A stretch of 38,511 nt of DNA from Chitinophaga pinensis (GTDB lineage Bacteria; Bacteroidota; Bacteroidia; NS11-12g; UBA9320). The stretch lies in NCBI GenBank assembly GCA_945889315.1, contig CAMDBP010000016.1, positions 1 to 38,511 on the forward strand, read 5' to 3'. The translations under genes and the position numbers were made by a program. Positions 29,933 to 38,511 of the stretch are shown here, one piece after another. Positions within the stretch are counted from its first letter, which is position 1, and every line of letters starts with the position of its first letter. Below the pieces are notes generated by a model, which was not told the origin of the DNA, ran no database searches, and saw only the letters and a list, made by a program, of their open reading frames with translations.

Positions 29933-32089
29933 TTAATTTTTAATAAATTTTATAGTGTAAACAATACCGCTCTGAGCAACTATTTTAAGCATGTAAACAC
30001 CTGGTAAGTAATATATTAGGTCAATTTTAAGTATGGCGTTAAATGTTTCTTGTCTTAATATTTCTTGACCTAATGAATTATGTATATAGACATCCGCGTG
30101 CATAAAATCTATATCACTTAGATCTACAAAGAGGTTGCTTGAAACTGGATTAGGGAAAATCCCTATGGGTGATAATCGAGAAACATCCCTTGTTGTTGCG
30201 GGAGACTCACAAATGCCTAGCATATTGTTGTCCATCCATGTCAATCTCGAGGTTAACCAGTTTTTTAAAAAGACAACTTCTTCTATATAGCTATTGCCTA
30301 CATAGTCATTAGGCCACACGTATTGGCCAAGGATACTCCATTTTTCAAAGTTTCTAGCTGGAGCATTCCCCATTTCAGCTATCCTATTATCTATAAATTG
30401 TATTAGGCTATCGGTATGTAAAGCGCCGTTTCTGAGTTGTTGCCATCGACAGTTGATTAAATTGGATACTTCAGAAAGATCCGTCATCTTCTTTACCCAA
30501 AATGGGTGAGAGTTGTCGCAAGTCCCTTGAAATTGGTAGGTCCAACCCGTAGGGTCAGGTGAGCATGCATAATCAAAATTACCAAAAGCCAAGTTAAAAT
30601 CCCACAAGGGTCCGAAATGCAATTTCCCCCCGTCTGAGTTTTTAACTTTGTGCATATAGAAGCTGAGTTTATATGCGTCAATGTGCTTACCTATTTCCGT
30701 TACCAAAAAATAATCCACCCACGATGACACGTCTACAAAGTTTTTAAATTTCCAATAATATTCTGCGCCAGACATGGCACTCTCAAAACTCGTGATATAG
30801 CTTTTTATATATTCTCGCTGAACATCTTCCAATTCTTCTGCTTTTGGATCGTGATACGCATAAAATTTTGTGGGTGAAGTAGTGTTATACCATCCGTCTA
30901 TGTTAGTGCTTAAATCATCTCTATCTATTTGTACTATATAACCACCTGTCAACTCATCTCCTGATATATCTTCTGGTTTTAGGTTAGCTATATTGACCCT
31001 ATTTTTGTCTCTTTTAATTCGTTCAGTCATTATATAGACCCCTTTATAGTCTGAGTTTATGTATACTTCACACAATCGAGTTCTCGGGGTATACCTGCCG
31101 GTACTAGTTCCCATGTGATAGGCCAGTGCATTGCGCAATAATGACTTGTCGGAGTATGGCCCGTGTAATATCCAATCATTTTCAGAAGGCATGCCCAGAA
31201 TACTTACGTTATTATTGCTGCCATCAGCGAGCTGCGTTTCAAAACCATAGTTTTTCTTTGGAAAACTTTGTGATGAGGCTCCACATATTTCGATTGCAAT
31301 TGCCCCATTATAACCGTTATAGGTGTCTGTAACTAAATTCATTCCATGGTCGATAATTCCCAAATGTGCAGGAATCTTTGGTTCGTTTTTTACTTCTGCG
31401 TTGTTTAAAGTGGTAATAACCACAATGGGCAAAGTACTCCCTAAATTAGGAGCGGTAAACCAATCAGGAGTTGGCCTGTAATTTCTGCTTTGGTCGGTTA
31501 TGCCCAAACTTAAGAAAAAATTACTGCTCAAATCAGATGAACTTAAGGACTGATTATGTATTTGAATAGCGAGGGTATTAGTCCCTTCTTTAATCAGTTT
31601 CCTTAATGAAACCTGATCGATAGGGTAATCTTCAGGTTTCCCGCCGCTATATAGTGTTGCTTCTTTGTAGGTGCCAGCAAGTGCAATGTATTTGGGTGGA
31701 GTGCCTATAGTTCCAATCTTATTCCGGGCTATTTCTACGCCATTAATATAAGCAACAAAACCGTCATCATAATCAGCATGAAGAATGGCGTGACGTATTA
31801 CTGCAGTGTCGATGAGATAAAATACTTTCCTAATATAGACTGTACTTGTTGTGTTGAGGATGGTATTGTCATCGTTGTCCCCGTAACCAAAACCTCCTTG
31901 TCCATTAGTCCAATTTCTTGCGTCAAAGTTGGGTTGCATCCAATTAATATCGGGTTCACTTCCTGAGTGGTAAAACCACGTGTCTGTATTTTTTACTGCA
32001 GTTTCCCAGTGGTTAATGGATTGACCATTACTGGTAAAAGTGAGGTATAACAGTAAAAAAACAACTAGAATATTTCGTTGAAAAATCAT
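29933..32089 (-). CDS. Secreted CotH kinase-family protein with N-terminal beta-sandwich-like domain and T9SS C-terminal sorting domain
   Basis: Signal peptide MIFQRNILVVFLLLYLTFTSNG; CotH-like MTERIKRDKNRVNIANL and FGPLWDFNLAFGN; C-terminus GIFPNPVSSNLFVDLSD..LPGVYMLKIVAQSGIVYTIKFIKN. ATG at 32089 preferred over 32152. Confidence 0.88.
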   Translation of the reverse strand: MIFQRNILVVFLLLYLTFTSNGQSINHWETAVKNTDTWFYHSGSEPDINWMQPNFDARNWTNGQGGFGYGDNDDNTILNTTSTVYIRKVFYLIDTAVIRHAILHADYDDGFVAYINGVEIARNKIGTIGTPPKYIALAGTYKEATLYSGGKPEDYPIDQVSLRKLIKEGTNTLAIQIHNQSLSSSDLSSNFFLSLGITDQSRNYRPTPDWFTAPNLGSTLPIVVITTLNNAEVKNEPKIPAHLGIIDHGMNLVTDTYNGYNGAIAIEICGASSQSFPKKNYGFETQLADGSNNNVSILGMPSENDWILHGPYSDKSLLRNALAYHMGTSTGRYTPRTRLCEVYINSDYKGVYIMTERIKRDKNRVNIANLKPEDISGDELTGGYIVQIDRDDLSTNIDGWYNTTSPTKFYAYHDPKAEELEDVQREYIKSYITSFESAMSGAEYYWKFKNFVDVSSWVDYFLVTEIGKHIDAYKLSFYMHKVKNSDGGKLHFGPLWDFNLAFGNFDYACSPDPTGWTYQFQGTCDNSHPFWVKKMTDLSEVSNLINCRWQQLRNGALHTDSLIQFIDNRIAEMGNAPARNFEKWSILGQYVWPNDYVGNSYIEEVVFLKNWLTSRLTWMDNNMLGICESPATTRDVSRLSPIGIFPNPVSSNLFVDLSDIDFMHADVYIHNSLGQEILRQETFNAILKIDLIYYLPGVYMLKIVAQSGIVYTIKFIKN

Positions 32090-32299
32090 TAGAAACATAA
32101 GCAGGGTAAAAGTAAACATTTGAGAAGAGATACTATAATTTTTTGCGATCAAATAGAATTGGCAATCAAAAATTTCTTGTCTTTCAGTTGACCACTAAAG
32201 TGATTGAAGGTTTTTGCGTATTGTTTGTTGAGGATAGCAATAATTATTCAGAAATTGCATCTTTATCTTAGAATCATGTGAGTTGAATGAGGTAAAATG

Positions 32300-32307
32300 T
32301 ACTTTTG
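32300..32307 (+). promoter_or_regulatory. Possible iscS promoter -7 element TACTTTTG, with TGTG 19 nt upstream (32277-32280)
   Basis: TAnnTTTG match with a 3/4 match -33; a second -7-like element TATATTTG (32366-32373) lies closer to the gene but lacks a -33. Confidence 0.35.
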
Positions 32308-32410
32308 TTTCTTTAGGTATCAAAAAAACCAATCACCTATCCAAACTATATTCCCTTTAAGGCGTTATATTTGCGCATAGATTTAATCTAAATAAAGATA
32401 AGAGCAACGA

Positions 32411-33622
32411 ATGAATTTTCCAATATACTTAGACAATAACGCAACTACACCAATGGATCCGAGAGTTTTGGATGCAATGCTTCCTTATTTTAATGAAAAA
32501 TTTGGTAACGCGGCAAGTAGGAACCATAGTTTTGGATGGAATGCAGAAGAAGCGGTAGACTATGCTCGTGAGCAAGTAGGTCGCTTAATAGGCTGCACAA
32601 GTAAAGAAATAATTTTCACTTCAGGTGCTACAGAAGCCAACAACTTGGCTATCAAAGGGGTGTATGAAATGTATGGCTCTCAAGGTAATCACATGATTAC
32701 AGTAACTACGGAGCATAAAGCTACGTTGGATGCATGCAAAAAAGTAGAGAAAATGGGTGGAGAAGTAACCTATCTCTCGCCAAATGAAGATGGCTTGATA
32801 AACTTATCTGACTTGGAAGCAGCCATTACGGATAAAACCATACTTATTACGATTATGTATGGTAACAATGAAATTGGCGTGATTCAAGATATTAAGGCAA
32901 TTTCAGCAATTGCGAAGAAAAATGGAATCTTATTTCACACAGATGCTACGCAAACGGTAGGGAAAATACCTGTTGATGTAATAGCAGACGGAATAGACCT
33001 AATGAGTTTTACCGCACATAAAATGTATGGACCAAAAGGGGTAGGTGCTTTATATGTAAGACGTAAAAATCCACGTGTAAAAGTAACTAGTCAAATGGAT
33101 GGCGGGGGTCATGAAAGAGGGATGCGAAGTGGAACCTTAAATGTACCGGGTATAGTTGGATTCGGTAAAGCTTGCGAAATAGCACAAAACGAGATGGCTG
33201 AAGAGGCCATACGTTTAAGCGTAATGCGTGATAGATTGGAAAAAGAGCTTTTGACGATAGAAGAGGCATATGTAAACGGAAACACACAACATAGGCTTCC
33301 ACACGTTGCCAATATTTCTTTTAAATTTGTAGAAGGAGAAGGGCTTATGATGGGAACAAAAGACATCGCGGTAAGCAGCGGTAGTGCATGCACAAGTGCA
33401 TCTTTAGAACCAAGTTATGTGCTTAAAAGTTTAGGTTTAGATGATGAATTGGCACATTCATCTCTTCGCTTTGGATTAGGCAGATTTACTACGGATGAAG
33501 AAATAGATTTTGCCATTGAGCACGTAAAAACTGCGGTAAATAAATTACGAGATATGAGTCCACTTTGGGAAATGTTTAAAGACGGTATAGACCTCAAAAC
33601 AATAGAGTGGGCTGAACACTAA
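32411..33622 (+). CDS. iscS: Cysteine desulfurase IscS
   Basis: [50 protein letters not shown]; active-site [21 protein letters not shown]. Confidence 0.97.
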   Translation: MNFPIYLDNNATTPMDPRVLDAMLPYFNEKFGNAASRNHSFGWNAEEAVDYAREQVGRLIGCTSKEIIFTSGATEANNLAIKGVYEMYGSQGNHMITVTTEHKATLDACKKVEKMGGEVTYLSPNEDGLINLSDLEAAITDKTILITIMYGNNEIGVIQDIKAISAIAKKNGILFHTDATQTVGKIPVDVIADGIDLMSFTAHKMYGPKGVGALYVRRKNPRVKVTSQMDGGGHERGMRSGTLNVPGIVGFGKACEIAQNEMAEEAIRLSVMRDRLEKELLTIEEAYVNGNTQHRLPHVANISFKFVEGEGLMMGTKDIAVSSGSACTSASLEPSYVLKSLGLDDELAHSSLRFGLGRFTTDEEIDFAIEHVKTAVNKLRDMSPLWEMFKDGIDLKTIEWAEH

Positions 33623-33725
33623 AAAAAGGATACCGAAGGTAAAAATTAAAAATTATATAACAGTTAAATTCAGACTTGACATCAATAGATGCACTTCTTG
33701 AACTAGACACAATCAAAAGAAAAAT

Positions 33726-34142
33726 ATGGCATATTCAGAAAAAGTAATCGATCATTATCAAAATCCAAGAAATATTGGTACACTTAATAAAGAAAGTAAA
33801 ATGGTAGGGACTGGCTTAGTGGGCGCACCAGAATGCGGTGACGTAATGCGTCTACAAATAGAAGTAGATGACGCGACTGGTATTATTAAAGATGCAAAGT
33901 TTAAAACCTTTGGTTGCGGATCGGCTATCGCATCTTCGTCTCTTGCTACAGAGTGGCTTAAAGGAAAAACAATAGAAGCTGCTATGGAAATTGATAATAT
34001 GGATATCGTAGAGGAATTAGCCTTGCCGCCAGTTAAAATTCACTGTTCTGTATTGGCAGAAGATGCGATCAAAATGGCCATAAACGATTACCGAGTAAAA
34101 CAAGGTCTAGCCCCTATAGAGGACAACAAAAAGCACTACTAG
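33726..34142 (+). CDS. iscU: Fe-S cluster assembly scaffold IscU
   Basis: MAYSEKVIDHYQNPRNIGTL; GAPECGDVM, FGCGSAIASSS, PPVKIHCSVLAEDAI. Confidence 0.97.
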   Translation: MAYSEKVIDHYQNPRNIGTLNKESKMVGTGLVGAPECGDVMRLQIEVDDATGIIKDAKFKTFGCGSAIASSSLATEWLKGKTIEAAMEIDNMDIVEELALPPVKIHCSVLAEDAIKMAINDYRVKQGLAPIEDNKKHY

Positions 34143-34168
34143 TGCTCGATAGATTTAAAAAATGAACA

Positions 34169-34191
34169 GTTAATGGTTGTATACCATTAAC
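34169..34191. promoter_or_regulatory. Perfect 9-bp inverted repeat between iscU and iscA (GTTAATGGT-TGTAT-ACCATTAAC)
   Basis: Arms 34169-34177 and 34183-34191 are exact reverse complements; no T tract follows. Confidence 0.6.
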
Positions 34192-34221
34192 AGATAAACC
34201 AATAATAAGTAACCTAAAAAG

Positions 34222-34548
34222 ATGATTACAGTATCAGAAAGAGCGGCAAATCAAGTAAACACATTAATGCAGACCGAAGGTTTGAATGAAGGTTTTTTTA
34301 TTCGTGTCTCTGTTGTAGGTGGTGGTTGTTCTGGCCTAAGCTATAAAATGGACTTTGACAATGAGTCCCAAGAAAATGACCAGGTTTTCGAAAGTAACGG
34401 ATACAAAGTAGTTTGTGATATGAAAAGCTTTCTTTACCTATGCGGAACAGAACTTGATTTTACAGACGGTTTGAATGGAAAAGGATTCCAGTTTAATAAT
34501 CCTAATGCAAATAGAACCTGCGGTTGTGGCGAGAGTTTCTCTGTTTAA
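34222..34548 (+). CDS. iscA: Iron-sulfur cluster assembly A-type carrier (IscA/HesB)
   Basis: GGGCSGLSYKMDF and CGCG C-terminal cysteines (NRTCGCGESFSV). Confidence 0.95.
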   Translation: MITVSERAANQVNTLMQTEGLNEGFFIRVSVVGGGCSGLSYKMDFDNESQENDQVFESNGYKVVCDMKSFLYLCGTELDFTDGLNGKGFQFNNPNANRTCGCGESFSV

Positions 34549-34568
34549 TCAGAACAAATAGTTCGACG

Positions 34569-34609
34569 AAAAAGCCATGATTTAGTTGACTAGATCATGG
34601 CTTTTTTTT
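34569..34609. terminator. Rho-independent terminator after iscA
   Basis: AAAAAGCCATGAT (34569-34581) / ATCATGGCTTTTT (34594-34606) plus T tract to 34609. Confidence 0.92.
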
Positions 34610-34673
34610 GAACCTATTCACATCTTTTTCAACAGCAATAAAATAGATAAGACAATAAACTACATTTGAACGA

Positions 34674-35684
34674 GTGCAACGTAACGCTAAAATAATTTCA
34701 CGCCTCACCGCTCTTTGGGCATTGTCCGAAGCGGGATTAGGAGGAGTTTTACACGCAATTCAGTTTCCGTTTACGGGCTTATTTGTAGGTGGATTTGCTA
34801 TTGTACTTATTAGTCTAATTGCTTATTTTGCAGATGATAAATGGGAAACTATTTTTAGATCACTTCTGGTAGTTTTAATAATAAAGCTAGCAGTTAGTCC
34901 TCATTCTCCTCCAACGAGTTACTTAGCTGTTTCGTTTCAGGCATTTATGGCAGCCTTAATTTTTAATAAACTGCGTATTAGCATGTGGAGTACGATGCTT
35001 TTAGGGGTTACAACACTGATAGAGTCAGCCATTCAAAAAGTCTTAGTAGTTTGGATTGTATACGGTAGTTCGTTATGGAATGCTATTGATGGATTTAGCG
35101 AATATGTTATTCAGAAGATGGGTTTATTCGGTGAATTATTTTCCTCTCAAGCGTTAATCTCAGTTTATCTTTGGACGTATGCCATTTTAGGTTTGGTAAT
35201 TGGCTACATGATCTATAATATCATCCAATATATGGATTATAATCAAGGTAATGTCAAGTATCAAATTCAAGCGATTGAGTTTGAAGAGAATCTAGGAGAA
35301 TTGAGAAAGAGAAGAGGCTTATGGAAGCAATGGATACTGTTTGGGACATTTTTTGCACTTATAGCAACCTATTATTTCTTTGTGAAAGACGGTAAATCTG
35401 TATGGGGGAATTGGCTTTACATTACACTTCGTAGTGCGGGTATATTGCTTCTTTGGTATTATGTGTTAGCTCGTTATTTTAAAAAGTACTTTGCAAAGTA
35501 CTTAGAAGGTAAAAAATTCAAAGTCCAAAAGGAAGTAGATGAAACCATGACATTACTGCCCTATTTAAGAAAGGTCGCAGCATTAGCTTGGCAAGAAAAT
35601 AAGCATACCAAGGGTCCTACGAAATTTAGAGACTTTTTGGGCGATACTATATTATACAGTATACATCTTACAATTGAGGAATGA
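34674..35684 (+). CDS. Uncharacterised polytopic membrane protein (GTG start; about 8 predicted TM segments by eye)
   Basis: Hydrophobic N-terminal domain ALWALSEAGLGGVLHAIQFPFTGLFVGGFAIVLISLIAYF..., a charged linker, then a C-terminal TM pair and basic cytoplasmic-type tail. Confidence 0.85.
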   Translation: MQRNAKIISRLTALWALSEAGLGGVLHAIQFPFTGLFVGGFAIVLISLIAYFADDKWETIFRSLLVVLIIKLAVSPHSPPTSYLAVSFQAFMAALIFNKLRISMWSTMLLGVTTLIESAIQKVLVVWIVYGSSLWNAIDGFSEYVIQKMGLFGELFSSQALISVYLWTYAILGLVIGYMIYNIIQYMDYNQGNVKYQIQAIEFEENLGELRKRRGLWKQWILFGTFFALIATYYFFVKDGKSVWGNWLYITLRSAGILLLWYYVLARYFKKYFAKYLEGKKFKVQKEVDETMTLLPYLRKVAALAWQENKHTKGPTKFRDFLGDTILYSIHLTIEE

Positions 35685-36154
35685 TTTACATCCTAGCAGG
35701 TGACGTAAGAAGTGGCAAAACTTCTGCCCTACAGGAGTGGGTGGATACCTGGGATACCGTAAAAGGAATTATTTGTCCTGACGACTCAGATAATCTTAAA
35801 TATTTGTATAATATTCAATCAAAAGAAAAACATGCATTTCAAAAGTTAGAAGAAGAGAATACTATTTCTGTAGGGAAGTTTCATTTTTTAGAGGATACAT
35901 TTAAGCTGGCTAACTATATTCTAATTAAGTCTTTTGAGGAAGATGATTATGATTTTTTAGTGTTGGATGAGTTAGGTAAACTTGAATTAGATGGGAAAGG
36001 CTTACATCAAGCGGCTAGTTATATCTTAGGTAATTATCAGTCAAATGATAATCAAAATCTGCTGTTAGTAGTACGAACTTCCTTAGTGAAAGAAATTATT
36101 GCTCATTATGACATTAAAGGTTTTCAAATAGTAGCAATTGAGACACTACCCTAA
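35681..36154 (+). CDS. Small P-loop NTPase (THEP1/NTPase_1-like)
   Basis: Walker A GDVRSGKTSALQEW, Walker B FLVLDELGKLELDGKG; start overlaps the upstream stop (ATGA). Confidence 0.75.
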   Translation: MIYILAGDVRSGKTSALQEWVDTWDTVKGIICPDDSDNLKYLYNIQSKEKHAFQKLEEENTISVGKFHFLEDTFKLANYILIKSFEEDDYDFLVLDELGKLELDGKGLHQAASYILGNYQSNDNQNLLLVVRTSLVKEIIAHYDIKGFQIVAIETLP

Positions 36155-36160
36155 CTTTAT

Positions 36161-36751
36161 TTAGCCTATTTGAGCTCGTAAATGCTCATATTCTTCGGGT
36201 GTATTGACGTTGGTGAATTCATTTACATCCAAAATTTGGACTCGTTGATTTCCATATTGATTTAAGAATTGTTGAATAGAACGGCCTCCATTGGTAAAGT
36301 ATTCTTCAAGACACGGAAGGGTTTCAATTTCCCAAATACTAAGCATTGGCTCCCAAGTACGTGTTTCTGTATTATAATAGGTTGTGGTTAGTAAATCCCA
36401 ATTACGGTGTACAATTATGTTTTTAATACTTTGTTTGGTGACTAGTGGTACGTCTACTCCTAATACTACAATACTCGTTTGCGTGAATCTCAGCGCGGAT
36501 ATTATCCCCGATAAAGGACCTTCTTCAGGGTATTCATCAATAATGGTATTATTCAGATGAAGATTTTTTTGCTCTTGATTTATGGAGTAAAAAACATCAG
36601 TAACATAGCATTTAAGTTTGGCATGAGCTAACTGGGCGAAGTTCTTTTTAGTTTCGTTTGTATGGGACGTATTGGCAATGAGTTGTGACTTATCGATCCC
36701 CATTCTGGAGCTTTTGCCACCCATCAATACAATGCCTATTAAATCTGCCAA
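36161..36751 (-). CDS. mobA: Molybdenum cofactor guanylyltransferase MobA
   Basis: IGIVLMGGKSSRMGIDKSQL nucleotidyltransferase motif; EGPLSGIISAL; VVLGVDVPLV. TTG start. Confidence 0.88.
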   Translation of the reverse strand: MADLIGIVLMGGKSSRMGIDKSQLIANTSHTNETKKNFAQLAHAKLKCYVTDVFYSINQEQKNLHLNNTIIDEYPEEGPLSGIISALRFTQTSIVVLGVDVPLVTKQSIKNIIVHRNWDLLTTTYYNTETRTWEPMLSIWEIETLPCLEEYFTNGGRSIQQFLNQYGNQRVQILDVNEFTNVNTPEEYEHLRAQIG

Positions 36752-36761
36752 TGTTTAACTT

Positions 36762-36944
36762 TTAGTTTTTATAGATAGCGTGAGCTAATCCAAACCCTAG
36801 TAATCCGTATATCAATATACTGCTTATCAAATTATCTGTAGAATAACCAAAAGGTAATCCAAACAGAATCCCCATTGATATACCTATGAAATAGCTATTA
36901 CGTTGACTATTGAGTACTAGGTGTTTTTTCATAAGTGGGTTCAA
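36762..36944 (-). CDS. Small (up to 60 aa) hypothetical membrane protein
   Basis: SYFIGISMGILFGLPFGYSTDNLISSILIYGLLGFGLAHAIYKN, two hydrophobic stretches; between mobA and the oxidoreductase gene. Alternative ATG start at 36932. Confidence 0.6.
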   Translation of the reverse strand: MNPLMKKHLVLNSQRNSYFIGISMGILFGLPFGYSTDNLISSILIYGLLGFGLAHAIYKN

Positions 36945-38511
36945 TACACTTCTTCTATGGTGATTTTTACTAATTTGCTGGTTGGCGTAAAACTTTTAGC
37001 AGCAAATGAATCAATAGGTATTAGTGGATTGGCTTCAGGAAAGTATGTCGCAACATTGCCAACAGGTATAGGATAGGGTATCACTAAAAACTTTCGAGCT
37101 TCTCGTTTAACACCATTAAATGCACTAAATAAGTTGACTTCTTGTTGTGCTCGCCATCCTCTCGCATCAATGTCTTTTTGATTCATCATAATTACCCTTC
37201 GCTCATTGTATATGCCTCTGTATCGGTCATCTAAACCATATATGGTGGTGTTATATTGGTCGTGACTCCTAATCGTCATCATAAAATATTCTCCATCTCC
37301 CAATCGGTGTTTTGGAAGTTTATGGACAGTAAAATTTGCTTTGCCATTTTCAGTGTTAAATTTTCTTTCTCTTGCTCCATTGGGCAAATAAAAACCACCA
37401 GATTTGCGAATACGCTTATTATAATCTTCAAAACCGGGAATAACCTGTTCAATGGCGTCTCTTATGTTATCATAATTACTCGCCATATTTAACCAAGGGA
37501 TGTTCGTGTTTTTAAATGTTGATATCGCCATTTGTGCGACAATAGCAACTTCACTTTGTAGCTGTTTACTTGGCGGTGTTAAAATTCCTTGTGAACTTTG
37601 TACGACGCCCATACTGTTTTCGCAACTCACAAATTGTTCGCCATCTGCTTGCACGTCTTTATCCGTTCTGCCTAAGCAGGGAAGAATAAGGGCTTGTTGC
37701 CCGGTTATTAAATGTGAGCGATTTAGCTTAGTGCTAATATGGGCAGTTAACCTGCAGTTTTGTAACGCTTGAGCTGTGAAATGCGTGTCGGGTGAGGCAC
37801 TTAAAAAATTGCCACCCATAGCAAAGAATACTTTCCCTTTTTCAGCATGCATTGCCTCGATAGCAGATACCACATGGTAACCGTGCTCGCGAGGTGATTT
37901 TATGCCATGTACTTGATCTAGCTTATCTAAGAATTCCGGTTTAGGAGCTTCCCATATCCCCATGGTTCTGTCTCCTTGCACATTGCTGTGTCCACGTACC
38001 GGACATGTGCCGGCACCTGGCTTACCGATGGCACCTTTAAGTAATAAAAGATTTACAATTTCTTGAATATTGCTAACTCCGTTTTCTTGCTGTGTTAATC
38101 CCATGGCCCAGCAAATAATAATTTTTTGATTAGATGCTAATAGGTCCGCTGCTTCTTCAATTAGGATTAAATCAACACCACTCTCTTCTGAACATTCTTG
38201 GATGGTATAGGTTCGTAGATCCGCGATGAGAGCTTCATAGTTTGACGTGTAACGTTTAATAAATTCGAGATCAAAAACGTTTTCTCCAGCATCTTCTTTT
38301 GCTAGTAGTATTAGCATTACAGCTTTTAAGAATGCCACATCACCATTTAACTTAACTGGCACATAAAGATCTGTGAGCGCAGTTCCCCCTTTTAAGATAC
38401 TCAAAGGAGATTGTGGATCTATAAAGTTCACCATACCCGCTTCGGGTATTGGATTTACCGTAATTATCTTGCCTCCATTTTCTTTGCACTTTTCTAATGC
38501 CCCGAGCATCC
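36941..38511 (-). CDS. FdhF/YdeP-family molybdopterin oxidoreductase (N-terminus beyond window end)
   Basis: GLTQQENGVSNIQEIVNLLLLKGAIGKPGAGTCPVRGHSNVQGDRTMGIWEAP; FFAMGGNFLSASPDT; MMTIRSHDQYNTTIYGLDDRYRGI. Frame open through 38511. Confidence 0.9.
   Translation of the reverse strand, partial: MLGALEKCKENGGKIITVNPIPEAGMVNFIDPQSPLSILKGGTALTDLYVPVKLNGDVAFLKAVMLILLAKEDAGENVFDLEFIKRYTSNYEALIADLRTYTIQECSEESGVDLILIEEAADLLASNQKIIICWAMGLTQQENGVSNIQEIVNLLLLKGAIGKPGAGTCPVRGHSNVQGDRTMGIWEAPKPEFLDKLDQVHGIKSPREHGYHVVSAIEAMHAEKGKVFFAMGGNFLSASPDTHFTAQALQNCRLTAHISTKLNRSHLITGQQALILPCLGRTDKDVQADGEQFVSCENSMGVVQSSQGILTPPSKQLQSEVAIVAQMAISTFKNTNIPWLNMASNYDNIRDAIEQVIPGFEDYNKRIRKSGGFYLPNGARERKFNTENGKANFTVHKLPKHRLGDGEYFMMTIRSHDQYNTTIYGLDDRYRGIYNERRVIMMNQKDIDARGWRAQQEVNLFSAFNGVKREARKFLVIPYPIPVGNVATYFPEANPLIPIDSFAAKSFTPTSKLVKITIEEVY

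Overview
The window (38.5 kb, AT-rich) is a chromosomal segment from a member of the Bacteroidota. The call rests on T9SS C-terminal sorting domains, a PorZ-like gene next to recO, TAnnTTTG promoter elements, ribosomal genes without Shine-Dalgarno sites, and BshB1. From left to right it contains: a truncated uvrA; a small SRP RNA gene with its own promoter; a transaldolase-like aldolase; a GT2 glycosyltransferase; lipA (-); porZ-recO-DUF4294-bshB1; a GNAT/FemAB-like protein (-); and the fused str-S10-spc-alpha ribosomal superoperon (rpsL to rplQ, about 10.2-27.0 kb), including two genes missing from the ORF track (rpmD, rpmJ). After these come a T9SS-sorted esterase, an AI-2E/PerM-type permease (-), methylmalonyl-CoA epimerase (-), a T9SS-sorted CotH-like protein (-), a minimal iscS-iscU-iscA cluster, an uncharacterised polytopic membrane protein coupled to a small P-loop NTPase, and a convergent molybdenum-cofactor cluster (mobA, a 60-aa membrane protein, and a truncated FdhF/YdeP-type molybdopterin oxidoreductase). 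Most of the window is conserved housekeeping DNA. The best candidate for something undescribed is the membrane-protein/NTPase pair at 34.67-36.15 kb beside the Moco genes. Secondary points are Bacteroidota -7 elements lying 4-9 nt from several start codons (possible leaderless mRNAs), a perfect hairpin between iscU and iscA, and a tandem-repeat C-terminal tail on S3. I saw no CRISPR array, IS element, prophage, tRNA or rRNA.
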